Origin: Zongyangia gallinarum
GTDB lineage: Bacteria; Bacillota; Clostridia; Oscillospirales; Ruminococcaceae
DNA length: 64,000 bases
Direction of reading: 5' to 3'
NCBI GenBank assembly: GCA_904419315.1
Contig: CAJFQY010000005.1
Location: 1-64,000, forward strand
Position numbers and translations under genes: made by a program
In this document: in pieces, positions 18,635-26,385 of the stretch
Layout: the number at the start of each line of letters is the position of its first letter
Numbering within the stretch: the first letter of the stretch is position 1
The notes under the pieces: generated by a model
Told to the model about the DNA's origin: nothing
Seen by the model: only the letters and a program-made list of their open reading frames with translations
Databases searched by the model: none

Positions 18635-19384
18635 ATGCTTTTCAAAGAGTTCGAGAATCCAGAAAAACCGGTTGTAGTATTGTTGCATGGCGGTGGATTA
18701 TCCACCTGGGAATGGCAGCCCCATATTGAGGTGTTACAAAAGGATTTTGCCGTAGTGGCAGTTACAATTGACGGCCACGGGGAGGATGCGGAACACCCTT
18801 TTATTTCTATTGAAGATAGTGCGGATAAGCTAATTTCCTATATTGATGATAAATATCATGGGCAAGTGTTTGGAATCTGTGGATTTTGCTTGGGCGGACA
18901 GATCGCTGTTCAGGCATTGTCCCTTCGTCCGGATTTGGCTCGATGTGTAGTGTTGGAAAGCGTCAACATTGCAAGCAGTGAAAAAAGAGCTGTTAGGAGC
19001 ATTAAAATGATGCACACATGCTATCCGCTGCTGCAGCAGCGTTGGTTTGCAAAGCTCCAGTCCGGGCAATATCAGGTGGCAAAGGAAAATGCCGATGACT
19101 TTTACAACAATGTCAATGGAATGCTAGTAGAAAGCTTGGAAAATGTTTATCGGTCCAGCCTGACCTTTGCACTGCCACCTCAATATAAAAACAACACGGC
19201 GAAGGCCCTCGTTTTATGTGGGACCAAAGAAAAGTCTTCCATGCAGGAATCGGCACGGCTGCTCTCCAGCGCTAAAGTAGACAGCATGCTGAAAATGATT
19301 GAAAAAGCCCGTCATGGCTTTAGTATGAAGTCTCCGGAAGAGTATTTAGAGATTGTATGCCGTTTTTTTCGGACGGTCAGATAA
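18635..19384 (+). CDS. Alpha/beta hydrolase with cysteine nucleophile
   Basis: A 249-aa alpha/beta-hydrolase fold protein. The oxyanion-loop motif LLHGGG (residues 16-21) and the nucleophile elbow GFCLGG are clear, but the central residue is Cys85 rather than the usual serine. The probable catalytic His is in KARHGFSMKSPEEY near the C-terminus. A cysteine nucleophile is known in dienelactone-hydrolase-type enzymes, but the rest does not mark it as one of those. ATG 18635 has GGGGAG upstream; the open frame extends to 18530 over a non-coding AT-rich stretch with a (TA) run at 18609-18622. The substrate is unknown. Confidence 0.8.
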   Translation: MLFKEFENPEKPVVVLLHGGGLSTWEWQPHIEVLQKDFAVVAVTIDGHGEDAEHPFISIEDSADKLISYIDDKYHGQVFGICGFCLGGQIAVQALSLRPDLARCVVLESVNIASSEKRAVRSIKMMHTCYPLLQQRWFAKLQSGQYQVAKENADDFYNNVNGMLVESLENVYRSSLTFALPPQYKNNTAKALVLCGTKEKSSMQESARLLSSAKVDSMLKMIEKARHGFSMKSPEEYLEIVCRFFRTVR

Positions 19385-19456
19385 TAAAAACATTGCAAAG
19401 GTTTGCCAGATATGATAAAATATTTTGTAATGCTTTTTTGAAAGGACGAGAGGCGG

Positions 19457-20206
19457 ATGTCAGGACATTCCAAGTGGAGTAATATCAAAAGGAAAAAAGA
19501 GAAAACCGACAGCCAGCGCGCCAAGATCTTCACCAAGATCGGCAGAGAGATCAGTGTGGCAGTCAAAGAGGCGGGACCTGACCCCGATAGCAATGGAAAA
19601 TTGCGGGATTTGATTGCCAAGGCTAAATCTAATAATGTTCCCAACGACAACATTGAACGTATCATTAAAAAAGCTGCCGGCGGCGGCGAAAAGAATGATT
19701 ATATTAATATTACTTACGAGGGTTATGGTCCCAGCGGTGTGGCTGTCATTGTAGAGGCTTTGACCGATAACCGCAATCGTACGGCAGGAGATCTTCGCCA
19801 CTACTTTGACAAGTTTGGCGGCAATCTGGGCCAGACCGGCTGTGTCTCCTTTATGTTTTCTCAAAAAGGTGTCATCGTGATTGATAATGAAGACAACCAA
19901 CTGGACGAAGAAAAGGTCATGGAGGACTGCTTTGATGCAGGCGCTGTAGATTTTAGCTTTGAAGAGGATACGGTTGAAATTTTTGCCGATCCCAATGAAT
20001 TGCGGAATGTGAGAGAGGCACTTGAGAAAAAAGGCTACTCCTTCCTCTCTGCTGAAGTTGAGATGATCCCCTCCACCTATACGAGGATTGATGATCCTGA
20101 TCAAATGACAAAGATGCAGCGATTGCTGGAACATCTCGATGATAACGACGATGTGCAGAATGTTTGGCACAACTGGGAAAATGAAGACGAGATGGCAGAA
20201 GAATAA
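19457..20206 (+). CDS. YebC/PmpR family translation/transcription regulator
   Basis: A 249-aa YebC/TACO1 family protein with the hallmark start MSGHSKWSNIKRKKEK and the segments NVPNDNIERIIKKAAG and YEGYGPSGVAVIVEALTDN. Members of this family have been described as DNA-binding regulators (PmpR), and more recent work ties the family to relief of ribosome stalling. The second and third domains are complete (acidic C-terminus). It stands alone, with its own strong terminator. Confidence 0.93.
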   Translation: MSGHSKWSNIKRKKEKTDSQRAKIFTKIGREISVAVKEAGPDPDSNGKLRDLIAKAKSNNVPNDNIERIIKKAAGGGEKNDYINITYEGYGPSGVAVIVEALTDNRNRTAGDLRHYFDKFGGNLGQTGCVSFMFSQKGVIVIDNEDNQLDEEKVMEDCFDAGAVDFSFEEDTVEIFADPNELRNVREALEKKGYSFLSAEVEMIPSTYTRIDDPDQMTKMQRLLEHLDDNDDVQNVWHNWENEDEMAEE

Positions 20207-20214
20207 AATCAGAG

Positions 20215-20248
20215 AAAAGCCGGAACGGTTATGCCGTTCCGGCTTTTT
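20215..20248 (+). terminator. Rho-independent terminator
   Basis: A 14-bp stem (20215-20228 with 20234-20247) with a TTATG loop and a T tail follows yebC. Confidence 0.95.
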
Positions 20249-20333
20249 GTAACTATACTGTAAATCGAAGGACTAAAAGATCAACAAACTTTGACGGAGA
20301 TGTGAAAAAACGGTAGATTATCAGCTTCATAAC

Positions 20334-20362
20334 TTGCATGAATTGAAAAAACAAGGTATGAT
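20334..20362 (+). promoter_or_regulatory. Candidate promoter for the pseudokinase gene
   Basis: TTGCAT (20334-20339) and TATGAT (20357-20362) are 17 bases apart, about 120 bases before the coding start. The rest of the 20249-20480 gap is AT-rich, with a small hairpin CCGGCAAAAGCCGG just before the start codon. Confidence 0.5.
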
Positions 20363-20480
20363 ATAACTAGATAGATGTGCAATTACCCAATTTTTTTATT
20401 GGATGAATAAAAATAAAAGATAAAATACACTAGAAATTGAAGTGCAATTGTTATAGCCGGCAAAAGCCGGAGTTGCCGCG

Positions 20481-22205
20481 ATGAAAGTAATCAGGAGTGA
20501 TAGAGGAATGAACAACAACCAACTGACCCTTTGTCCTAACTGCCAGAATATTTTAGACGAGACTGGGCACTGTAGTGAATGCGGATATACTTCTAATGAG
20601 CGACTTTCCCCCTTGGTGAGTGGATTCCTACTCAAGGATCGTTACATTATTCAGGAGGTAAGAGACAGCAACCCAGAAGGTTTTACATATGTAGGACATG
20701 ATAATGATACAGACACAACGGTCATCATTCGGGAATATTTGCCTGCAAATCTCTGTAAAAGAAATCTGGACGACGGAATTGTAGTAGTTACACAAGGTAA
20801 AGATGCGCAATATAAAGCTCTAATGATGGATTTTATCGATCTAAATAAGGGACTCAAAAAGCTCAATGGTATGGAATGTATTGTGCCCATGCTGGATTTA
20901 TTTGGCCAAAACAATACGGCATATGCGGTTTATCAGCAGATAAAGACGATTACTTTAGATGAATTGGTGACCCGGGCCGGGGGAAAAATTAAATGGGAGC
21001 AAATCAGCCAGCAGATCATAATCTTGCTCAATACCCTTTCGGCGGTCCATGAACTGGGCATCATCCATCGGGGATTCTCGCCAGAAAATATCCTGATTGA
21101 CCCATCAGGGAACCTTTGGATCCGTTCTTTCTGTACAGCATCGGCAAGAACAGAGGGCAGCGAACTGGGAGCCCAGCTTTATAAGGGTTATAGCGCTCCG
21201 GAGCAGTATTCCCTCAATGGGTGGCAGGGAACCTGGACGGACATCTATGCCATTGCCGCGGTAATCTACCGGTCTATTACGGGGATTATCCCGCCGCCTT
21301 CCACTGACTACGAAAAAATGCAACGGCTTCCCTCCGCTATGGACGTGGATTTTGACATACCTTCCCATGTATCCGACGCTTTGGCGGAAGCGATGGTAGC
21401 TGATACCGATCGGCGAATTCAGACTGTGGAAGGGTTTGTGGCTAAATTAACAGGCAAGGTGGGAATATCCGATACCTGTGTGTATGATACCAAAACCTAT
21501 GTGAAACCAGAAACAAAGGAAACGCAAATTTCTGAGAAAAAACAAATTAAGAAGCGTAATCATAAATATACGCTTATTACAGCGTTGGTGACAGGTATCA
21601 TTCTCCTTGCCGTTGCCGGTACAGTATTTTGGCAGATTTTCCAGGCTAGAAGAAATCCGGGGTCGGACGCCAGCACATCTCAGAGTTCAGACGGCACATC
21701 TGCCTCGGGGGAAAATGAGCCATTGACGGTGCCCAATTTGGTCGGTTCCTTTATCGAGACTGTGAAGTTAAATAAGAATGTGACGGATTATTTTAACCTT
21801 GATATTAAGGAAGCCTATAGTGAGGATTTTCCGGAGGGTGTTATTTTTGCCCAGGATCCTGATGAAGGGGAGACGGTTCTGGGTCAACGTGGTACTATTA
21901 CGGTAACAGTGAGCAAAGGTTCTGAAATGGTCAAGATGCCCAATATTGTCGGTTATACTCAGGAACTTGCAGAGCGCACCTTGACAGATTTGGGAATTAA
22001 ATATGAGATTGTACCGGTCTACGACGACACGCTGGAAGATGGCAAAGTAGCCCGCACCGATAAAGAAGTCGGGGAAGAAATCAGCAAAGACACGGACACT
22101 GTCATGATATTTATCAAAGCGGAAGGGTACGAGTCCCCCTCTGGGTCGGAAGGTGAATCCGCCTCCAGTAATCCGTATACAAAGCCATGGTGGAAGGTTG
22201 ACTAA
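20481..22205 (+). CDS. Zinc-ribbon pseudokinase with transmembrane helix and two PASTA domains
   Basis: A 574-aa membrane protein with a protein-kinase-like cytosolic part. CPNC (18-21) and CSEC (31-34) form an N-terminal zinc ribbon. The kinase fold spans about 50-330, but the beta-3 Lys is Arg84 (IIREYLP), HRD reads HRG (196-198) and no DFG is present (IRSF at 214-217); the APE motif (239-241) and the following TDIYAIA remain. A Lys/Arg-rich linker precedes one helix (about 363-386), then a Ser-rich spacer and two PASTA repeats (about 418-480 and 485-553). PASTA domains bind muropeptides, so it may sense the wall. ATG 20508 is an alternative start. Confidence 0.82.
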   Translation: MKVIRSDRGMNNNQLTLCPNCQNILDETGHCSECGYTSNERLSPLVSGFLLKDRYIIQEVRDSNPEGFTYVGHDNDTDTTVIIREYLPANLCKRNLDDGIVVVTQGKDAQYKALMMDFIDLNKGLKKLNGMECIVPMLDLFGQNNTAYAVYQQIKTITLDELVTRAGGKIKWEQISQQIIILLNTLSAVHELGIIHRGFSPENILIDPSGNLWIRSFCTASARTEGSELGAQLYKGYSAPEQYSLNGWQGTWTDIYAIAAVIYRSITGIIPPPSTDYEKMQRLPSAMDVDFDIPSHVSDALAEAMVADTDRRIQTVEGFVAKLTGKVGISDTCVYDTKTYVKPETKETQISEKKQIKKRNHKYTLITALVTGIILLAVAGTVFWQIFQARRNPGSDASTSQSSDGTSASGENEPLTVPNLVGSFIETVKLNKNVTDYFNLDIKEAYSEDFPEGVIFAQDPDEGETVLGQRGTITVTVSKGSEMVKMPNIVGYTQELAERTLTDLGIKYEIVPVYDDTLEDGKVARTDKEVGEEISKDTDTVMIFIKAEGYESPSGSEGESASSNPYTKPWWKVD

Positions 22206-22250
22206 GATTTTCATTGTGTGAAACAAATAAAAGTCTGGAGTGTTATAAGC

Positions 22251-22889
22251 TTGGGAAGTATCAAAAAAATTGTTGCGCCTGCTTACCAGAGAATTGCCGT
22301 GGATATTGCAAATAGCATTGCGGATGGAAAATACACAGTAGGGCAGCGTATTTCGGGTAGAACGACCTTGGCGAGTCATTACGGCGTATCCCCGGAGACT
22401 ATCCGGAAAGCAGTGTGTATTCTGCAGGATGTTGGAGTTCTCAGCGTTACACAAGGAAGCGGCATTGAGATCCTTTCCTTGGAAAATACCATTGAATTTA
22501 TTGAGCAATACCAGAAGATACAGACTATTCGGGATATCCGGAGAAGCATTTACCAGTGGTCGAAAAACCAGAAAACTCAGCAGGAGGAATTGCTGGATAA
22601 TGTCGAGCAATTGCTGAGCCTTACAGAACGATATGATGAGGTTAATCCCTTTACCCCTTTTCGATTTCATATTACCCAGGGGATGCAAAATGTAGGAAAG
22701 ACCAGCTCTGACCTGATGTTCTGGCAGAATACGGGTGCCACCATTATTGCAATTAAGCGCGGGGTAGATATTATCTTGTCGCCGGGCCCTTATGCGGTTT
22801 TTCACCTGAACGACATTATCTATTTTATTGGGGAAAAAGAATGTTATGAACGGGTAAAAAAATTGTTTATGCCTGAAAAGGATGGATAA
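22251..22889 (+). CDS. GntR-type regulator with TrkA_C (RCK_C) ligand domain
   Basis: A 212-aa regulator. Residues 1-75 form a GntR winged helix (YQRIAVDIANSIADG, LASHYGVSPETIRKAV, LQDVGVLSVTQGSG). A helical linker follows (about 85-140). The C-terminus, from about 150, is an RCK_C-like domain (GATIIAIKRGVDIILSPGP, LNDIIYFIG). RCK_C domains bind small ligands such as c-di-AMP or ions in potassium transport proteins, so it may regulate osmotic or wall functions (inference). TTG 22251 has GGAG ten bases upstream and gives the usual short N-terminus. It sits 45 bases after the pseudokinase gene and shares its terminator. Confidence 0.82.
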   Translation: MGSIKKIVAPAYQRIAVDIANSIADGKYTVGQRISGRTTLASHYGVSPETIRKAVCILQDVGVLSVTQGSGIEILSLENTIEFIEQYQKIQTIRDIRRSIYQWSKNQKTQQEELLDNVEQLLSLTERYDEVNPFTPFRFHITQGMQNVGKTSSDLMFWQNTGATIIAIKRGVDIILSPGPYAVFHLNDIIYFIGEKECYERVKKLFMPEKDG

Positions 22890-22927
22890 AAAGATGCCTG
22901 GTCAAGAAAGGCCAGGCATCTTTTTTT
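22889..22927 (+). terminator. Terminator of the pseudokinase-GntR unit
   Basis: AAAAGATGCCTGG pairs with CCAGGCATCTTTT (to 22924) around a 10-nt loop; seven T residues follow the stem base. The stem starts at the stop codon of the GntR-type gene. Confidence 0.92.
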
Positions 22928-22943
22928 GTTTGCGCGGAAAAGT

Positions 22944-22972
22944 AAAAAGGCCTGTAAGTACAGGCCTTTTTT
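22944..22972 (-). terminator. Terminator of the rpsF-ssb-rpsR operon
   Basis: AAAAGGCCTGT and ACAGGCCTTTT form a near-perfect inverted repeat just beyond the rpsR stop (22974). A-rich on the left and T-rich on the right, it could serve both strands; for the minus operon it is in the right place. Confidence 0.8.
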
Positions 22973-22973
22973 A

Positions 22974-23216
22974 TTAGTCGCTGATGTAGGGCAGAAGTGC
23001 AAGATGACGTGCACGTTTGATAGCAACGGTCAGCTGACGCTGATGGCGTGCACAGGTACCGGTGACTCTGCGGGGAACAATTTTCGCTCTCTCAGACAGA
23101 TATCTTCTCAGCTTCGGCACATCTTTATAATCGATTTGTTCAACTTTGTTGACACAGAATTCGCAAACTTTTTTGCGGCCTTTTCTGCCACGATTGGGTC
23201 TGTCAGTTCTTTCCAC
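22974..23216 (-). CDS. rpsR: 30S ribosomal protein S18
   Basis: An 80-aa small-subunit protein that pairs with S6 on the platform of the 30S subunit. The core VDYKDV-like segment (EQIDYKDVPKLRRYLSERAK), IVPRRVTGTCARHQRQL and AIKRARHLALLPY are diagnostic. Two cysteines near the N-terminus (CEFC) suggest the zinc-binding form of S18. It is the last gene of the conserved rpsF-ssb-rpsR order, 38 bases after ssb. Confidence 0.97.
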   Translation of the reverse strand: MERTDRPNRGRKGRKKVCEFCVNKVEQIDYKDVPKLRRYLSERAKIVPRRVTGTCARHQRQLTVAIKRARHLALLPYISD

Positions 23217-23254
23217 GGTACATAACCTCCTTTAAGAATAGGATTTACACAAAA

Positions 23255-23701
23255 TTAGAACGGAAGATCATCGCCGAGATCAATCTCTTCGAAATCATCC
23301 ATGTTGCCGCTCTCAAAAGAAACGGGAGCACCAGTCTGAGACTGTACAGGCTCGCCCGAAGCGGCTGGAGAGGCACCAGATGCATTTTTGCCTTCTACAA
23401 AGCTGACATTGTCGGCAAGAACTTCAAAGCGACGGCGCTTATTGCCATCTTTGTCAGTGTAATTAGAAACCTGAATTCTGCCGTCAATGGCGATGGCATT
23501 ACCTTTGTGGAAATAGCGGCAGACAAACTCCGCAGTACTTCTCCAGGCAACGATATCGATGAAATCCGTTTGACGCTCCGCATTTCTGCTGTAAGGACGA
23601 TTCACAGCGACAGTGAAGGATGTTACAGCAATATTATTAGGAGTGTGGCGAAGTTCAGGATCCGCGGTGATTCTTCCAACAAGGATCGCTTTATTCAGCA
23701 T
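23255..23701 (-). CDS. ssb: Single-stranded DNA-binding protein
   Basis: A 148-aa SSB. It has an N-terminal OB fold (MLNKAILVGRITADPELRHT, VAVNRPY, FIDIVAWRSTAEF, IDGRIQVSNYTDKDG), a low-complexity Ala/Gly/Ser/Gln linker from about residue 108, and the acidic tip DLGDDLPF that recruits replication and repair partners. It lies between rpsF and rpsR, as usual in Firmicutes. Confidence 0.97.
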   Translation of the reverse strand: MLNKAILVGRITADPELRHTPNNIAVTSFTVAVNRPYSRNAERQTDFIDIVAWRSTAEFVCRYFHKGNAIAIDGRIQVSNYTDKDGNKRRRFEVLADNVSFVEGKNASGASPAASGEPVQSQTGAPVSFESGNMDDFEEIDLGDDLPF

Positions 23702-23715
23702 AGTTGATGCACCCC

Positions 23716-24009
23716 TTATTTGTCCTCTTTGCTGACAATCAGTGTACGAAGTACGCCGTCAGTAATTTTGTAGATACGGTCCAGCTCAGCGGGGAACTGA
23801 GAGTCTGCGGTGAAATTGATCAGATAATAATATCCCTCAGTTTCATCATTGATCTCATAAGCGAGTCTGCGCTTGCCCCACTCCTCTACGGAGTCGATTG
23901 TACCGTGCTCCGCAATCAGATTGGAGAACTTGTCTACCAAAGCTTTGACGCCTTCTTCACCCAATTTTGTGTTCAGTACCATGACGGTTTCGTATTTGGC
24001 ATTTGCCAT
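23716..24009 (-). CDS. rpsF: 30S ribosomal protein S6
   Basis: A 97-aa S6. The family segments ETVMVLNTKLGEE, WGKRRLAYEINDETEGYYYL and ITDGVLRTLIV are present. The start is the ATG at 24009 because AAAAGGAGGT lies directly upstream on the minus strand; an upstream extension of the frame is not family-like. It is the first gene of the operon, which may be autoregulated by the S6-S18 pair as in other bacteria (not visible here). Confidence 0.96.
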   Translation of the reverse strand: MANAKYETVMVLNTKLGEEGVKALVDKFSNLIAEHGTIDSVEEWGKRRLAYEINDETEGYYYLINFTADSQFPAELDRIYKITDGVLRTLIVSKEDK

Positions 24010-24092
24010 CTCTAAAACACCTCCTTTTGGACTTGTGGCCCTGTCACAAAGACAGAGCAAGGATATACCGTTTTATTGACGGTAACATTAAA

Positions 24093-24120
24093 ATTATACC
24101 ATGAAACAAATCTTTGTCAA
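24093..24120 (-). promoter_or_regulatory. Promoter of the rpsF operon
   Basis: On the minus strand, a perfect TTGACA (24120-24115) and a perfect TATAAT (24098-24093) are 16 bases apart, about 85 bases upstream of rpsF. A strong sigma-A promoter fits ribosomal protein genes. It sits right after the galU stop codon. Confidence 0.85.
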
Positions 24121-24126
24121 GAAATG

Positions 24127-24996
24127 TCACAGATTTTTTGCAATGTTTTTCAGATATTCCCGGAAGTCGTCTCCTACCTCTTTGTGAGTCAGACCTACTT
24201 CCACAGTGGCCTGGAGAATGCCCAGCTTGCTGCCCATGTCATATCGTGTGCCAGTATAGGCAACACCAATCATGCTCTCCCGGTTAGCTAGCACCCGCAT
24301 AGCATCGGTCAGCTGTATTTCGTTGCCGGCACCGGGCTTGGTATTTTCCAGGATGTCAAAGATAGAGGGAGGAAGGATACACCGGCCCAGAATGGCAAAA
24401 TTGGACATGATCTGATCGGGTTTGGGCTTTTCAATCATATCTGTTACCTTGTAATAATTGTCGTGAAGAGGGGAGGTATCAAGGGTGCAATATTTATGGA
24501 GAAGCTCGGTAGCAACCTCTTTGATACCGACGATACCCATGCCGTATTCCTCATAGGCCCGGCATAGCTGCCCACAGGCGGGGTCCTCACCAATGATAAC
24601 GTCGTCCCCGTAGAGCACGGCAAAGGGCTCATCCCCTACAAAGGATTTCGCACAGTAAACGGCATGGCCCAATCCCTTGGTTTCCTTCTGGCGCAGATAA
24701 CGGATTTCAGCCATGTTGGCAATGTCGATCATCTGCTGACAGACTTCGGTGCGCCCGGCATTGAGCAGTTTTTGCTCCAACTCAGGAGAACGATCAAAAT
24801 GATCCTCCATTGTAGATTTGCCACGGCTTGTGATGATCAGGATTTCCTCGATTCCGGATTTGACGGCTTCCTCCACGATGTACTGGATCGCCGGCTTGTC
24901 CACAATGGGAAGCATTTCCTTAGGGATGGATTTGGTGGCGGGCAGTACCCGTGTGCCAAGACCTGCCGCCGGAATGACAGCCTTTCTTACCTTCAT
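24127..24996 (-). CDS. galU: UTP-glucose-1-phosphate uridylyltransferase
   Basis: A 289-aa enzyme that makes UDP-glucose for glycolipids, teichoic acid or capsule. The nucleotidyltransferase motif AAGLGTRVLPATKSIPKEM, with VDKPAIQYIVEEA, VLYGDDVI and GNEIQLTDAM, is diagnostic. The ATG at 24996 follows AGGAGG on the minus strand; a longer frame upstream has no family match. The order places it between the RING-like gene and the rpsF operon, which has its own promoter. Confidence 0.95.
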   Translation of the reverse strand: MKVRKAVIPAAGLGTRVLPATKSIPKEMLPIVDKPAIQYIVEEAVKSGIEEILIITSRGKSTMEDHFDRSPELEQKLLNAGRTEVCQQMIDIANMAEIRYLRQKETKGLGHAVYCAKSFVGDEPFAVLYGDDVIIGEDPACGQLCRAYEEYGMGIVGIKEVATELLHKYCTLDTSPLHDNYYKVTDMIEKPKPDQIMSNFAILGRCILPPSIFDILENTKPGAGNEIQLTDAMRVLANRESMIGVAYTGTRYDMGSKLGILQATVEVGLTHKEVGDDFREYLKNIAKNL

Positions 24997-25097
24997 AAAA
25001 ACCTCCTGAACCGCAAATAATCGCGGCCGCCGTTCTCTGTGGCAACGGCATACCGATTTCAGACACAAAAGTGCCTTTCATAAATGGGAAAAACCCA

Positions 25098-26066
25098 TTA
25101 CATCAACATTTGATAGGACATAAAAAAGGACGCGGCCATGTAGCTAAAGAAGAACAGGACCAAAATGATCACGATGGTTGTGCGGCTGACACCACCCATG
25201 GCAGATAAGGTTGCCTTCACATCGGTGTGTCCCAAGCGCTTTTCGTTTTCTTTGATTTTTTTGATTTTGCGTATCGCAAAGTATTTGTAAATTTTGGTGC
25301 CGAACATACCAAGCAAAATACTCATACCGAAAAAAACAATTCGGGAAATATTGTACCACATGTTCAGTGAAGAAGACTCCAGGGTAAGAATAGAAGTTAA
25401 ATTCGTTGTTGCTGCGGTCATAAAGTACTGGACATATTCTCTTACGACCAGGATAGAGGGGACAAGGCAAGCCACATATACTGCCATAAACAGGGCGCCC
25501 AGGAGATACATTTTTCGATAGAAGAAATAGATGAAATGGAAAAAGCAAGCCGACCAACTCCAACAGAAGGAACGAGTTTTATCAGCAAGAGCCTTAAAGC
25601 GGGGCAGGTAATAGTGGGAATTCTCCCGGACATATGCCGCCACCTCTGCTGCGCTAACACCGTCGATGTCCGCATCGGGATGGACGCCACCCAAAGGGGA
25701 CATAGCCGCATACATATTCTGATAAGGGTTGGCGCCAGGATATTGCTGCTGTTCCTGGGCATGGAGATTGTATCCGCATTTAACACAGAAAAGGGCCTCC
25801 TTGGGATTTTCTGTCTGGCACATAGGACAACGTACCATTTCATGGGATGCATCAGATTCCGGCCCAGAAGCAGCACCATGATCCGAAGTATAGGGACGCT
25901 CCCACTGATATCCCTGCCCGTGATTTTCTTCAAATGCGCAGTGCCCCAGTTTTTGATAGCATTCCCGATGATGGGGTGTTCCGCAGATAGGGCATACAAC
26001 AATATCGTCAGCCAGTTCAAACTTTTTTTTGCAAACAGGACATTCTATTCCCACAAAATTTGCCAA
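25098..26066 (-). CDS. RING-finger-like zinc membrane protein
   Basis: A 322-aa protein. The N-terminal domain is the prokaryotic RING-type zinc site: CPVC (8-11), then CPICGTPHHRECY and a further Cys/His pair. A second zinc ribbon follows (CPMC ... CVKCGYNL, about 78-100), then a Pro/Gln/Tyr-rich linker. About four membrane helices fill residues 180-320, with a basic cytosolic loop between the last two. Family members are named only for the zinc fold; ubiquitin-ligase activity is not shown. TTG 26066 is the start, as AAAGGAGG lies 7 bases upstream. It may take part in protein quality control or membrane sensing (inference). Confidence 0.75.
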   Translation of the reverse strand: MANFVGIECPVCKKKFELADDIVVCPICGTPHHRECYQKLGHCAFEENHGQGYQWERPYTSDHGAASGPESDASHEMVRCPMCQTENPKEALFCVKCGYNLHAQEQQQYPGANPYQNMYAAMSPLGGVHPDADIDGVSAAEVAAYVRENSHYYLPRFKALADKTRSFCWSWSACFFHFIYFFYRKMYLLGALFMAVYVACLVPSILVVREYVQYFMTAATTNLTSILTLESSSLNMWYNISRIVFFGMSILLGMFGTKIYKYFAIRKIKKIKENEKRLGHTDVKATLSAMGGVSRTTIVIILVLFFFSYMAASFFMSYQMLM

Positions 26067-26287
26067 GATACGTCCTCCTTTGTATGAGAATACCATGGAA
26101 AACATGATACAATCTTATTGTACAGAAAACATGTGAATAATTCTAGAAAAGAAAGAAATTTTTCTGGGTAATTTAAGGAACAATGCCATGATCAGGCGCA
26201 GCCATGTTCCACGCGCTTTTCATTGACCCTATTATAAACGATAGGAAGAAAAAAGCCAAGACGGATGACCGCTACCAGGGGATTTTC

Positions 26288-26316
26288 TTTACTTTTCATA
26301 GGAAATCCACTATAAT
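26288..26316 (+). promoter_or_regulatory. Promoter of prfB
   Basis: TTTACT (26288-26293) and a perfect TATAAT (26311-26316) are 17 bases apart, 70 bases before prfB. The rest of the 26067-26385 gap holds only AT-rich sequence and the start signals of the minus-strand gene. Confidence 0.7.
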
Positions 26317-26385
26317 AAAAATATTCTGTATTCCCACAAAATCAAGAGATTCTGAAGAACGGGGCAGAGAAAGGAATCACACGGC

